Positions 1-9,196 of a stretch of 64,000 bases of DNA are shown here, piece after piece. The notes below the pieces were generated by a model. It was given only the letters and a program-made list of their open reading frames with translations. It did not search any database and was not told the origin of the DNA. Each line of letters starts with the position of its first letter. Within the stretch, counting starts at the first letter, position 1. Both the position numbers and the translations under genes were made by a program. This DNA comes from Mesorhizobium erdmanii USDA 3471. Its GTDB lineage: Bacteria > Pseudomonadota > Alphaproteobacteria > Rhizobiales > Rhizobiaceae. The stretch covers positions 333,227-397,226 of the forward strand of contig NZ_KI421454.1 of NCBI RefSeq assembly GCF_000472705.1, given 5' to 3'.

Positions 1-2
1 TG

Positions 3-431
3 GGAATTAGCATGAATAGCCGCGAGTACATCTACTTTATGATTGTAGCCGGTCTGCTGCAGTACTCCATACCTATGTCAATGCTCATCCTGATCGGTAC
101 CATTCAGAATCTCAATCCGCGCCTACTGGAGGCATCTCAGTCCCTAGGCACTTCCGCCTTTCGATCCCATGTCAACATCACAATACCGTTATGCGTTCGA
201 GGCATTGTGTCTGTATTTCTAGTGTCTATGACTATGGGTATAAGCGCGTTTGCAATACCTTGGATACTCGGTCGCGGTCGCGTCCTATTCGTTTCAAACC
301 TTATATACAGCCGATTCAATGAGGTTGCGAATTTCCCGAGCGGCGCAGCAATCTCCGTGATTATGATTATACTTTGCGTGGTTATGATCTACATTGTCTC
401 ACGTGTCGCAACACTAGCAGATCGGTCGTAA
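3..431 (+). CDS. ABC transporter permease, PotB-like (5' end outside window)
   Basis: This is the C-terminal part of an inner-membrane permease of the polyamine/opine/iron type (BPD_transp_1). The frame is open back to the window edge with no stop, so the real start lies upstream, and the first internal Met at base 12 is not the start. A cytoplasmic-loop motif (EASQSLGTSAFRSHVNITIPL, residues about 36-56 from that Met) fits the EAA loop that contacts the ATPase, with hydrophobic segments on both sides. It is followed 4 bp later by a second permease gene and then by the ATPase gene, so the three form an importer operon. A periplasmic binding protein would be expected upstream, outside the window. 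The substrate cannot be read from sequence; the M24 hydrolase gene downstream suggests a small amino-acid derivative. Confidence 0.85.
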   Translation, partial: GISMNSREYIYFMIVAGLLQYSIPMSMLILIGTIQNLNPRLLEASQSLGTSAFRSHVNITIPLCVRGIVSVFLVSMTMGISAFAIPWILGRGRVLFVSNLIYSRFNEVANFPSGAAISVIMIILCVVMIYIVSRVATLADRS

Positions 432-435
432 TCCC

Positions 436-1263
436 ATGTCACGGAAACAACTGGCTGATCGTTTGATGACGCTGGTGGTTGGACTAATTTTCCTCCTCAC
501 CGCGGTTTTCCTGATACTTCCCGTAGTGACGACGGTTCTAATGGCCTTCGACTCTCGTGATTATCTGGGTCCGTTTCCTCCTCAAGGCCTCTCGCTCCAG
601 TGGTTCGACAAGCTATGGGATGAACAATACCTCTGGGCCGGGTTCTACACCAGCTTGATCGTGGCCTCGGCTGCGACGCTGATTTCTTCAATCGTCGGGA
701 CTCTTGCCGCCGTCGCAATGAGTAGGATGACCGGTGCAGCCCGGGACGTCTTGTCGTCCCTGTTCCTGTCGCCGCTCATCGTTCCCGGCGTGATTATCGG
801 TTTCGCATTGCTGATGCTGTTTTCAGCACTTGGTATCGGTTCCCCCCTCACCCGACTGATCGCAGGCCACCTTGTAATCACCATTCCCTACAGCATTCGG
901 ATGGCGTTAATAGGCCTCCTCGGTGTCAAGAGCTCGTTGCGCGAAGCCGCGTTGAGCTTGGGAGCCAATGAAATTCAGGCATTTCTTACGATTAACTTTC
1001 CATTGGCCAAAAGCAGCATTGCGGCCGGAGCGGTGTTTGCGTTCGCTTTCTCCTTGGATGATCTCGCGATCAGCTTGTTTCTCAGCGATTTCAATACCTT
1101 CACCCTCCCCGTCGCACTCGTTGGGCTTTTGCGGTCGAGTTTTGATCTTACCATTGCTGCGGCTGCAGTGGGTTTGATGGGCGTAACTCTCATTTTGCTG
1201 CTGGTTCTCGACCGGACCGTCGGTCTCGACCGTGTTGTCGGCCTCAGCGTTGATAAGGCGTAA
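436..1263 (+). CDS. ABC transporter permease, PotC-like
   Basis: Second inner-membrane permease of a PotABCD-type importer, 275 aa, which is the usual size for PotC. An N-terminal membrane anchor (about residues 12-35) is followed by about five more hydrophobic segments. The EAA cytoplasmic loop is clear (EAALSLGANEIQAFLTINF, about residues 155-175). The ATG at 436 lies 4 bp after the upstream permease stop. The 3' end lies just before the ATPase start at 1268, so translation is probably coupled. Compared with spermidine/putrescine PotC proteins it shows the same length and loop, but substrate specificity resides in the missing binding protein. Confidence 0.9.
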   Translation: MSRKQLADRLMTLVVGLIFLLTAVFLILPVVTTVLMAFDSRDYLGPFPPQGLSLQWFDKLWDEQYLWAGFYTSLIVASAATLISSIVGTLAAVAMSRMTGAARDVLSSLFLSPLIVPGVIIGFALLMLFSALGIGSPLTRLIAGHLVITIPYSIRMALIGLLGVKSSLREAALSLGANEIQAFLTINFPLAKSSIAAGAVFAFAFSLDDLAISLFLSDFNTFTLPVALVGLLRSSFDLTIAAAAVGLMGVTLILLLVLDRTVGLDRVVGLSVDKA

Positions 1264-1267
1264 ATTC

Positions 1268-2341
1268 ATGAATGTTCTTGAGCTGAAGCGGGTATCCAAG
1301 TCATACGGGAGTTTTCTGGCGGTCGATGATGTATCCCTCACTATCGAAAAGGGGGCGATACTATCGCTTCTCGGCCCCAGTGGCTGTGGAAAAACCACGA
1401 CCTTGCGGATGATTGCTGGCTTTACAGCCCCTAATTCAGGTTCAGTCATCATCAACGGGTCTGATGTCGGTCATCTGAAGCCTTACGATCGCAACGTGGG
1501 TCTGGTTTTCCAGGACTACGCACTTTTCCCTCATATGACCGTGTTCCAGAACGTTGCCTATGGGATGAAGTACAGGGGGATCGCTGCCTCCGAGATTCCT
1601 GCTCGTGTTGCCAGGATGCTCGGGCTCGTAAGGCTCGGGAGCATGGAAGGGCGATATCCTCGCGAGTTGAGTGGAGGTCAACAGCAACGCGTCGCGCTGG
1701 CACGTGCCTTAGCCACTGATCCCCAGGTCGTACTACTAGATGAGCCATTGTCCGCCCTGGATGCCAAGCTGCGTTTGGAACTTCGCCTCGAATTGAAGGA
1801 AATTCTGAGGTCGGTGGAGGCAACTACAATCGTGGTGACCCACGATCAGGAAGAAGCGCTCAGTCTGGGAGACGAGGTCGTTGTCATGCGGGATGGACGA
1901 ATTGCACAACGCGGATCCCCCACGGCGATTTACAACGACCCTGCGGATCGATTTGTCGCTGAGTTCGTCGGCAGATCAAATTGGTTTAACGCAGGCAACT
2001 GGCGCGACGCAGCTAATGGCTTTGTTAATTACGAAAGCGTCGCGGGCATCTCGATATGCGGCCAAGCCAAGCCAAACACATCCGGCAAGGTTGACCTTTG
2101 CATCAGGCCTGAAAACATCGACGTACTGGCCGCCGGGGAGCCGGCGACTATGGACGAAAACACCATGCCCGGTACCGTGGTCGACGTCGCTCCGTTGGGC
2201 GCCGATGTCCATATCGTCATCGATATTGACCACGGCCCAAGAGTCCTCGCCATTCAAAAGAGCGGCAGCCAACGGACAAGTTTCGGAGTGGGCCAATCCG
2301 TTAGGATCGGTTTCTCACCAGCCGATGTGCTGGTTTTCTGA
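1268..2341 (+). CDS. ABC transporter ATP-binding protein, PotA-like
   Basis: ATPase subunit that powers the adjacent permeases, 357 aa. Walker A is GPSGCGKT (residues 36-43), the Q-loop VFQDYALFPHMT follows, the signature is LSGGQQQR and Walker B is VVLLDEP, with the switch His in THDQEEA. The C-terminal ~100 residues form the TOBE regulatory domain typical of the PotA/MalK/UgpC class (IRPENI, VDVAPLGADVHIVI). I chose the ATG at 1268 because the family starts at this point (MNVLELKRVSKSYG). The longer frame from 1232 overlaps the permease gene and adds 12 residues unlike the family. It is the last transporter gene, and 171 bp separate it from the M24 hydrolase gene, which is probably read with it. 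Confidence 0.93.
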   Translation: MNVLELKRVSKSYGSFLAVDDVSLTIEKGAILSLLGPSGCGKTTTLRMIAGFTAPNSGSVIINGSDVGHLKPYDRNVGLVFQDYALFPHMTVFQNVAYGMKYRGIAASEIPARVARMLGLVRLGSMEGRYPRELSGGQQQRVALARALATDPQVVLLDEPLSALDAKLRLELRLELKEILRSVEATTIVVTHDQEEALSLGDEVVVMRDGRIAQRGSPTAIYNDPADRFVAEFVGRSNWFNAGNWRDAANGFVNYESVAGISICGQAKPNTSGKVDLCIRPENIDVLAAGEPATMDENTMPGTVVDVAPLGADVHIVIDIDHGPRVLAIQKSGSQRTSFGVGQSVRIGFSPADVLVF

Positions 2342-2423
2342 ACAGAGGCTGGATCTTGCGCCTGGCGAACTCCAGCCTGCCAGAAAGACTAAAATGCGGT
2401 TTTCCTGCGCATTTGATTGAATC

Positions 2424-2474
2424 TGCGGGATTTTTGCCCGGAGTGCTTTGCTAAAATCAGCGAGGGATCCCGCA
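2424..2474. promoter_or_regulatory. Inverted repeat upstream of the first M24 hydrolase gene
   Basis: TGCGGGAT (2424-2431) and its exact reverse complement ATCCCGCA (2467-2474) are separated by 35 bp. They sit 39 bp upstream of the hydrolase ATG and 83 bp downstream of the ATPase stop. They could be an operator or an attenuator-like hairpin. There is no T-run, so I do not call a terminator. Confidence 0.3.
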
Positions 2475-2512
2475 TACGCGGGCTTCCGGCCGGAAGCACG
2501 GGAGCAATGTGA

Positions 2513-3694
2513 ATGCCTGCACAACAACTGAGTTTTGAGCTAAGTGAGTACCAGAGCCGGTTAGCGAAGACCCGTTCTGCAATGCAGAAACGGGGAATTG
2601 ATACACTTCTGGTCAGCGAGCCGGCAAATATGGCTTGGTTGACCGGTTATGATGCTTGGTCCTTCTACAACCACCAAATCGTCGTTGTCCCGTCCGAAGG
2701 TGACCCCATCTGGTGGGGCCGGTGTTCCGATGAGAATGGTGCTAACCGGACTGTGTTCTTTTCGGAACAGAATGTGGTCAGCTACGTGGACGAATTCAAC
2801 CAGACCCCTGACATGCATCCGATGGAAGATCTGTGCAGGGTTCTGGGTGAGCGAAAACTCGACCGCGGGGCGATCGGCGTCGAAAAAGACAACTATTATT
2901 TCTCGGCTCTTGCCTTCGAGGTACTCCAAGCTCGGCTGCCGAACGCGAAGTTCGTTGATGCGACGGTCTTGGTAAACTGGCAGAGGGCTGTGAAAAGCCC
3001 CAGGGAATTGGACTACATGCGCCACGCGGGACGGATCGTTACCCGCATGCACGAACGAATACTGGATAAAATGGAACCTGGCTTGCGAAAGTGTGACCTG
3101 GTTGCGGACATCTATGATGCCGCGATTCGGGGCACTCCGGAAGCGGGAGGCGACTACCCGTCCATCGTTCCGATAACTCCATCTGGCGCCGATCTCTCCT
3201 CGTGCCATTTTACGTGGGATGAAAGGCCGCTGCTCAACAACGAGGTCACCTATTTCGAGATTGCCGGCGTGCACAAGCGTTACCACGTCCCGACATGCCG
3301 GACGTATTGCCTTGGCGAAGTACCTCAACATTTCATCGAAGCGGAGAAGGCCACGCTAGAAGGAATGGAGGCCGGTCTGCAGGTTGCAAAGCCAGGGGCG
3401 ACCTGTGAGGATTGGTCCGAGGCGTTCTTCAAGGTTCTTAATAAGCATGGCCTGCACAAAACCACCCGCGCAGGCTACCCGGTTGGTCTGTCATATCCGC
3501 CGGACTGGGGCGAGCACACCATGAGCCTGCGGCCAGGTGACAAGACTGTCCTTGAACCGGGCATGGCATTCCATTTCATGACCGGATTCTGGTATGGCGA
3601 CTGGGGATTTGAGATCACGGAAACCGTTCTCATAACTCCCGAGGGCAACGAATGCCTAGCCTCGGTGCCGAGAAAGCTTTTCGTGAAGCCTTAA
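2513..3694 (+). CDS. M24 family hydrolase, ectoine hydrolase (DoeA/EutD)-like, copy 1
   Basis: A 393-aa pita-bread fold protein of the M24 (creatinase/prolidase) family, with an N-terminal creatinase_N domain (about 1-160) and the catalytic domain (about 170-390). Overall length and segments such as MAWLTGYDAWSFYNHQ and YPPDWGEHTMSLRPGD recall ectoine hydrolases (DoeA/EutD), which open a cyclic amidine to an N-acetyl-diaminobutyrate. At the usual metal-binding Asp position it has an EIAG sequence. This is the creatinase-like, probably metal-independent variant. GGAGCAATGTGA before the ATG at 2513 is a good ribosome binding site. It lies downstream of the PotA gene on the same strand, which suggests uptake then hydrolysis of one substrate. 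A paralogue lies at 5881-7062. No ectoine ring-processing partner is obvious nearby, so the substrate may be a different cyclic or N-acylated amino acid. Confidence 0.85.
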   Translation: MPAQQLSFELSEYQSRLAKTRSAMQKRGIDTLLVSEPANMAWLTGYDAWSFYNHQIVVVPSEGDPIWWGRCSDENGANRTVFFSEQNVVSYVDEFNQTPDMHPMEDLCRVLGERKLDRGAIGVEKDNYYFSALAFEVLQARLPNAKFVDATVLVNWQRAVKSPRELDYMRHAGRIVTRMHERILDKMEPGLRKCDLVADIYDAAIRGTPEAGGDYPSIVPITPSGADLSSCHFTWDERPLLNNEVTYFEIAGVHKRYHVPTCRTYCLGEVPQHFIEAEKATLEGMEAGLQVAKPGATCEDWSEAFFKVLNKHGLHKTTRAGYPVGLSYPPDWGEHTMSLRPGDKTVLEPGMAFHFMTGFWYGDWGFEITETVLITPEGNECLASVPRKLFVKP

Positions 3695-3712
3695 ATCTGT
3701 TCACACGAAACA

Positions 3713-3750
3713 ACAAAGCCTTCCGCTGCACGTGGGAGGCTTTGTGTTTT
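3713..3750 (+). terminator. Rho-independent terminator after the transporter/M24 operon
   Basis: ACAAAGCCTTCC pairs with GGGAGGCTTTGT (one G-T pair), with a 10-base loop, and is followed by GTTTT. It starts 18 bp after the M24 gene stop. No further gene is seen between here and the convergent amidase gene ending at 4021. Confidence 0.8.
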
Positions 3751-4020
3751 GAGCGGCGTTTTCGTCAACTCCGGGTGACTGTCAGAAATAAATTTCGGAT
3801 GGGAAAGCCGAAGTGAGCGGCCTCGACCACGGCGAACGGCTTGCGCCGTGGGCACCCTCGCACTTCGCTGCGCCGGCCGAGGCTCTAATCGCCACTGAAT
3901 CAAGGTTCAGTGGCAGGTCAACTGCTCGCAAAATGAGGCGGCAAATCTCGCCAGTGCATTGCCCTCCGGCAAGATGGGGTGCTCGTGACGCTCACGGTTG
4001 ATTCGCCCCTGCAAAACTAT

Positions 4021-5427
4021 TCAGAGTTGCGGGCGCTTGTTGGCCCATGGCCTTAGCGTTTCGAAGGCTGCAGAGGCCTGTAAGACACCAAGATCATCGA
4101 AGCGCTTGCCAACGATCTGGAGACCGACAGGAAGCTCACTCTGGGTAAATCCGCATGGCACGCTTGCGGCCGGGTTCCAGGACATGTTGAACGGATAGCT
4201 GAACTCCGCCCACATAATCCAGTCCCATGGATGCGTAGGCCAGTGATCTGGCATCAGCTTCTCGGCGGGAAAGGCGGCGACCGAAACCGATGGCGTCAGC
4301 AGGAAGTCCCAGTCCTGGAACCACCGATGTATCTTCTCAACGTAGCGCATCTTCCGCTCACGCATTTCTTGATATTGCGAGATGGAGACATCCTTGGACT
4401 GCTTGATACAGGCGACTAGTCCGGGGTCCATATCGGCCTCCCATTGCGGAAGGTACCGGGCGAGGCCAGTTTGATGAGCAGACCAGAAGAAACGGATCAG
4501 CTCCGGCCCATCCTTCGCCCAAGGAGTGGCTACTTCCTCGACGATTGCGCCAAGCTCTTCAAAACGCGCGGCGGCGGCCTTCACGAGCGACGCGACTTCA
4601 GGATCGACGCGGGCGACGCCTAAATTCGGGCTGTAGGCAATCCGCCTGCCATTTACGCCGTCGTGCAGTCGCGCGAGATAGTTGGCAGGTCCCGCCTCAA
4701 GCGTCGTATGGTCCAGGAAGTGCGGACCGGCTATCACCTGAAGCATGAGAGCGCTGTCTGCAACGGTGCGCGTTATCGGTCCGACATGGGCACTGAAATC
4801 ATCGACGCCGAGTGGAGAGTAGGGCACACGCCCGAAGCTGGGTTTTAGTCCAAACACCCCACAGAAGTGTGCAGGCATGCGGATTGACCCCGCTCCGTCA
4901 CCGCCTTGGTGCAACGGCCCGAAACCTGCCGCCGCCGCAGCGCCAGCGCCAGCCGAGGAGGCGCCGGCATTGTACCCGAGCTTCCAAGGGTTGCTCGTAA
5001 TCCCGGTGAGCGGACTACGCGAAACGCCCGTCCAGCCGAACTCTGGTACTGTGGTCTTGCCGAGAATGATCGCACCCTCGTCCCGCAGGCGCGACACCAC
5101 CTGTGTATCCTCGGCCGGCTGATGGCCGGCGAAGATCTTGCTGCCGTGCTGTGTCGGCATGTCCTTGGTGATGGAGTGATCTTTGATCGTGGCAGGCACA
5201 CCGTGTAGCAGGCCGATCCTCGCGCCACTCGTCAAGGCGGCTTCAGCCTTTTTCGCGTCGTCCATTGCGCGATCTGCATCAAGATAGGCGAAGGCGTTCA
5301 CCTTAGGCTCCAGCTCAGCGATACGAGCTAGCAGGGCGCTCATGTACTCTACCGGAGAAATCTTCCTGGTACGGATCAACTGGGCCAATTCGGCCGCTGG
5401 CATAAAGCCGATGCTCTTAGAGTCCAT
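4021..5427 (-). CDS. Amidase signature family hydrolase
   Basis: A 468-aa amidase-signature enzyme that hydrolyses a carboxamide. The Ser-cisSer-Lys triad is present: Lys82 in ATIKDHS, the cis-Ser in the GASSAG motif (about 158) and the nucleophile Ser181 in GAGSIRMPAHFCG. The first Gly of the usual GGSIR is Ala, a conservative change. Length is normal for GatA-like amidases. The gene stands alone but lies between two M24 hydrolase genes and could act on the amide released by, or fed to, them; this is inference. It is not GatA, since no GatB/GatC genes are nearby. No strong ribosome binding site precedes the ATG at 5427, so the start is less certain than the frame. Confidence 0.88.
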   Translation of the reverse strand: MDSKSIGFMPAAELAQLIRTRKISPVEYMSALLARIAELEPKVNAFAYLDADRAMDDAKKAEAALTSGARIGLLHGVPATIKDHSITKDMPTQHGSKIFAGHQPAEDTQVVSRLRDEGAIILGKTTVPEFGWTGVSRSPLTGITSNPWKLGYNAGASSAGAGAAAAAGFGPLHQGGDGAGSIRMPAHFCGVFGLKPSFGRVPYSPLGVDDFSAHVGPITRTVADSALMLQVIAGPHFLDHTTLEAGPANYLARLHDGVNGRRIAYSPNLGVARVDPEVASLVKAAAARFEELGAIVEEVATPWAKDGPELIRFFWSAHQTGLARYLPQWEADMDPGLVACIKQSKDVSISQYQEMRERKMRYVEKIHRWFQDWDFLLTPSVSVAAFPAEKLMPDHWPTHPWDWIMWAEFSYPFNMSWNPAASVPCGFTQSELPVGLQIVGKRFDDLGVLQASAAFETLRPWANKRPQL

Positions 5428-5880
5428 GCGTTCAGTCCTTTGCTTTGTTTGTTACTTAGAAGCGCGGTTCGCCGTGTCCGCCATGTTCACAAAGCACAAG
5501 CCTTCGCGCCTTTGGTATGGTCGCCTTCAAATGCGCCGTTGGCCTGCGATCACCCCATAGCTGCGCCCGCAATCTGGTTGGGTCCTCAAAGCGCCTCTTC
5601 ACATCCCGAAACTTGCAAACGATACACATGCACCTCTTCCTCAGTTCTTCCCAAGCTTCCTCCACAATTGCGCAATAGGACCTCATGCGTGAGGAAGTGC
5701 CGAGGCTCCGGGTGCACTATCATCAACTGTTCCAAGTATATGACGAATCGAGGCGGCATAGCCTTCGTCTTCTGTGTCGAGCTTCCAAAGATAATCTCTT
5801 TGGATTGGGTCGCCGGTGCGTCTAATCGTGACCGCTCCGAATGACGGCTCGTAAAAACCAGAAGGGTGCGTTTGGAGACG
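5428..5880. other. Gap between amidase and second M24 gene
   Basis: Short open frames occur on both strands (for example minus 5456-5686 and plus 5440-5844), but none has a recognised domain or a convincing ribosome binding site. They overlap each other, so I call no gene. The segment should contain the amidase promoter (minus strand). Confidence 0.4.
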
Positions 5881-7062
5881 CTATACCTTAACGAAGAGGT
5901 TCCGAGGTACTTTCGATAGGCACTCATTACCATTGGGGGTGATGAGAACGGTTTCAGTGATTTCGAAACCAAAGTTGTCGTGCCAGAAACCAGTCATGAA
6001 GTGAAAGATCATGCCTGGCTTGAGTACTGTCCGGTCCCCTCGCCGCAAACTCATCGTGTGTTCACCCCAATCTGGAGGGTAAGATAGACCGACTGGATAA
6101 CCGGCTCGTGTAATTTTATCCACGCCATGCTTCTCAAGGACATTGAAGAATGCCACCGCCCAGTCCTCGCAAGTTGCACCTGGCTTGGCCGCCTCGAGAC
6201 CTGCGTCCATTCCCTCTAGAGTGACCTTCTCTGCATCCAAGAAATGCTGTGACACTTCGCCAAGGCAATACGTCCGACAGAGCGGAACATGATAGCGCTT
6301 GTAGACACCAGCCACTTCAAAATAGATTCCTTCGTTGTTGCGAAGAGGTTGATCGTCCCACGTGAAATGACACGCCGACAGATTGGTGCCCGATGGAAGC
6401 ATCGGCACGATGGACGGGTAATCACCTCCAAAGTCGCGCGTCCCGCGAATCGCAGCATCGTAAATGTCGGCAACAAGGTCGCATTTGCGCATACCAGGTT
6501 CAATCTTCTCCAAGATGCGCTCATGCATCAGGGTCACGATCTGTCCCGCACTACGCACGTACTCTAGTTCGCGGGGGCTCTTGATTGCTCGCAGCCAATT
6601 AACAAGCACCGTTGCATCAGCGAATTTGGCGTTGGGCATACGCGAAACCAACGTCTCAAATGCCGTTGCAGATAAATAGTAGTTATCCTTCTCGACACCG
6701 ATAACGCCCTTGTCCAGCTTGCGATCGGCAAGAACTTTGCAAAGATCTTCCATCGGATGACAAACGGGAGTTTGAACGTATTTATCGGCATAGCTGAGGA
6801 CATTGTCATCCGAAAAATAGACCGTGCGCCTAGCGCCGAATTCATCCGAACAACGAACCCATACGATTGGATCGCCCTCCGGGGGAACGATGACCGCTTG
6901 GTGATTGTAAAAAGACCAGCCATCATACCCGGTCAGCCAAGCCATATTCGCAGGCTCGCTAAGGATAAGAATATCAATACCGCGCCTTTGCATTTCCGAC
7001 CGAGTTTTACCAAGTCGCGTTCGATATTCTTCCAAACTGAAATTCAATTTTTTGTCGGCCAC
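5881..7062 (-). CDS. M24 family hydrolase, ectoine hydrolase (DoeA/EutD)-like, copy 2
   Basis: A 393-aa paralogue of the protein at 2513-3694, the same length and similar along its whole extent (shared NMAWLTGYD, GVEKDNYY, SPRELEY, GDYPSIVP, SYPPDWGEHTMSLR). It keeps the same creatinase-like active-site pattern (EVAGVYKRYH). The start codon is GTG at 7062, preceded by GGGGAG with a 9-base gap; there is no better ATG. It faces away from the first copy and shares no operon with the transporter. Two paralogues with the amidase between them suggest either a duplication with specialised substrates or two steps of one pathway. Confidence 0.85.
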   Translation of the reverse strand: MADKKLNFSLEEYRTRLGKTRSEMQRRGIDILILSEPANMAWLTGYDGWSFYNHQAVIVPPEGDPIVWVRCSDEFGARRTVYFSDDNVLSYADKYVQTPVCHPMEDLCKVLADRKLDKGVIGVEKDNYYLSATAFETLVSRMPNAKFADATVLVNWLRAIKSPRELEYVRSAGQIVTLMHERILEKIEPGMRKCDLVADIYDAAIRGTRDFGGDYPSIVPMLPSGTNLSACHFTWDDQPLRNNEGIYFEVAGVYKRYHVPLCRTYCLGEVSQHFLDAEKVTLEGMDAGLEAAKPGATCEDWAVAFFNVLEKHGVDKITRAGYPVGLSYPPDWGEHTMSLRRGDRTVLKPGMIFHFMTGFWHDNFGFEITETVLITPNGNECLSKVPRNLFVKV

Positions 7063-7125
7063 TTTTTAACTCCCCTATGAGACGCCCAGGGATGTCGATG
7101 CGGATCTTATAGAGTAAGGTGAGTG

Positions 7126-7875
7126 TCAGTGATGCTGTCCATCATCAGATGAGTCAGCTGCAGCCAAGTGACCCTCGCCAAACCCGAAAGATCCCGAAGT
7201 ACGAAGCGTCTTCAACAATTCGTCTCGCGTCAACCAAACGAGCCATTCATCATCGTTTATCCCCTGCGCCGGTAAGTGCAGAATAGATCCGTGCGGCTCT
7301 CGATGCACATAGCCATAGCGATCGACTATGCCTTTTTCGATGTTCCAGCCCGCAACCAGCGCGTAAATGAAGTCTGGCGACCATTTGGCCCATGCCAATC
7401 CGAATGCAATGCGACCTATAAAGGTAGCGAGCCCGCGGCCTCTAAAGTCCTCGCGCAACCAAATGTCCCCATGATAAGCAACCAGCCCAGTGATGCTGGG
7501 AGCGGTCGGTGCGTGGCAGCGAGACGAGGAACCGGGCATGGCTTTGAGCTTGGGATCCGCGAAACAGGCTCTGAGCGATCTAAGGTGCTCAGCAAGGTTT
7601 GTGTTGGATAGATGGTCAAAACGCATTGCCTGGACATGCGCTACTCTTCCTTCCGGATCCCGTCCGATGATCCAAAACGCCTTTCCAGGTGGAAGAAAAG
7701 AACAGTCGGGGCGGAAGTTTGGATAGGTTGGCGCCTTCCCGGGGAGCCTGTCGGTAATCCCAACATACTGCTCAAAATCGTCGCCCATTGTAATATGAAG
7801 GCCGGACCTGCGCCCCAGCTCCTCTGCTGCACAGATATACTTCGAAATGTGTAGCGTCGTCACGTCGCCTTGCAT
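7126..7875 (-). CDS. GNAT family N-acetyltransferase
   Basis: A 249-aa protein with a GNAT acetyl-CoA binding region (GDIWLREDFRGRGLATFIGR, about residues 150-170), where RGRGLA is the Q/RxxGxG/A loop. The start is set at the ATG at 7875 (MQGDVTTLH). The frame continues upstream for 86 more codons, but that part matches a decayed tyrosine recombinase in a shifted frame and is not part of this gene. The substrate is unknown. It lies 63 bp downstream of the minus-strand M24 gene start. The C-terminal end is rich in Ser/Asp/His. No operon partners are obvious. Confidence 0.7.
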   Translation of the reverse strand: MQGDVTTLHISKYICAAEELGRRSGLHITMGDDFEQYVGITDRLPGKAPTYPNFRPDCSFLPPGKAFWIIGRDPEGRVAHVQAMRFDHLSNTNLAEHLRSLRACFADPKLKAMPGSSSRCHAPTAPSITGLVAYHGDIWLREDFRGRGLATFIGRIAFGLAWAKWSPDFIYALVAGWNIEKGIVDRYGYVHREPHGSILHLPAQGINDDEWLVWLTRDELLKTLRTSGSFGFGEGHLAAADSSDDGQHH

Positions 7876-7894
7876 GCCGAGGCACCTCTTAATA

Positions 7895-8135
7895 CGCTGG
7901 ACCCATCCAGCTTCTAGGGTGTTCGGGCAAGCATCGATACTGCGCCATCTGGTAGTTGACGACCTCCGCTCGTGACCATAAGTGGCGCCCTGGCAGCCAA
8001 TGAGACGCGGCAGTTGATGTCGTCGAGGAGCGCATGTCCCGACCGTCACCGCACGTAGGTTGAGCGAGAGCAGCAGCAGGATCGCACGGTCGCGGATGCC
8101 CCGCGGCGTCGTGATATCGCACCATGCAATCACCT
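7895..8135 (-). pseudogene. Tyrosine recombinase (XerD-like) fragment
   Basis: The minus-strand reading shows a piece typical of phage-type integrase catalytic domains (TTPRGIRDRAILLLL, followed in a shifted frame by a DDIN segment). The active-site Arg, His and Tyr boxes downstream are missing, so this is a fragment. It runs in frame into the acetyltransferase gene without being part of it. Confidence 0.6.
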
Positions 8136-8401
8136 GTCGGGTGAGAAAGCCCGCCTGGTAGGCTAAAATACTGTAACAGGAGGAAGGAATCGCTCGAGCC
8201 GCTGCTCAGTATTATCCTGCGCTCCACATGATTTCGGTGGTACTAACCCGCTACGCGATCTCGGAGCGGCAAGGAGGGTGTGTGTCGACAGCGTGGTCTT
8301 GATCGAGTCTTCTGTCGCGCTGGTCATGTGTCCAACCAAGCTCCGAGTACGTCAGCATGGAGTGGCTACTTGCAGCCCATTCCATCCGACAAAGGAGCTT
8401 G

Positions 8402-8612
8402 TCGTGACCCAACTTCGCCAGCGCATTAGCGAGGACATGGAGGTGCGCAACTTCGCGCTCAACACCCAGCTGTTGTATCTGCAACAGGTGTCGCTTTTCG
8501 CCCGCTATTTAGCAAGTCGCCGGACTTGCTCGGGCGCGAGGACATTCGGACCTATCCGGTCTATCGACCAACGAGAAGAAGCTGGCGCCCGACTCGATCC
8601 ACAATAAGCGGT
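8402..8612 (+). pseudogene. Tyrosine recombinase N-terminal (SAM-like) fragment
   Basis: The translation TQLRQRISEDMEVRNFALN, then LLYLQQVSLFARY, matches the core-binding N-terminal domain of IS91-associated tyrosine recombinases. After about 35 codons the similarity jumps frame (LGREDIRTYPVY) and then stops. It points the opposite way to the integrase fragment at 7895-8135, so the two were probably separated by inversion. Confidence 0.65.
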
Positions 8613-8687
8613 GTTTCGGGAACACCTTTCGGGAGTGGTCGCGATCAGTGAGGTTGCCGGTTCTGCATTGGGATCGGAGATCGGCTT

Positions 8688-9196
8688 GTGTCTGGACTTG
8701 ACCTTACGTTTGACCCGGAGCGGCAGCTTGGGCGTTTCGAGGTGATCAACGGTGCTGGCGGTCGGCGGCAGTGGTCGATGGATGACAAAGCGCGGATCAT
8801 CGCGGAGACGCTGGAGCCGAATGCGATCATTTCCGAGGTCGCCCGCCCGTTATGGTCTCAGGCCGCAGCAGGTCTTCGCCTGGCGCCGCGAAGCGCGCAA
8901 ACAGGTTGCTTCGGTGCAGCAAGATTCTCCTGCCTTCGTGCCGGCGGTTGTGGCGGCGCCGGAACCTGTAGCCAGGCATCCATCGAAGCAGCGGAAACGG
9001 CAAGCCACCCGAGACAGAGCGTCTGGAGCGCGCCAGGAAGTGCCGGACGAACCGCGGCGCGTTGCCACCCCATCTGCCGCGGGTGGAAATGATCATCGAC
9101 ATTGAGCACCATGCCTGCGCATGCTGCCGCAATGGCCTGCATCCGATCGGCGAGGACGTGAGCGAGCGGCTCGACATCGTTACGGCGCAGCTGCGT
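8688..9196 (+). pseudogene. IS66-family remnant (tnpA plus start of tnpC)
   Basis: An IS66 OrfA HTH protein begins at 8688 (RRQWSMDDKARIIAETLEPN) and jumps frame near 8845 to continue as RYGLRPQQVFAWRREARKQ, so it is frameshifted. From about 9068 the sequence reads as an internal part of an IS66 TnpC (LPRVEMIIDIEHHACACC, GEDVSERLDI). tnpB is missing between them. The remnant ends near 9196, where a second IS66 fragment of opposite orientation begins. Confidence 0.75.
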
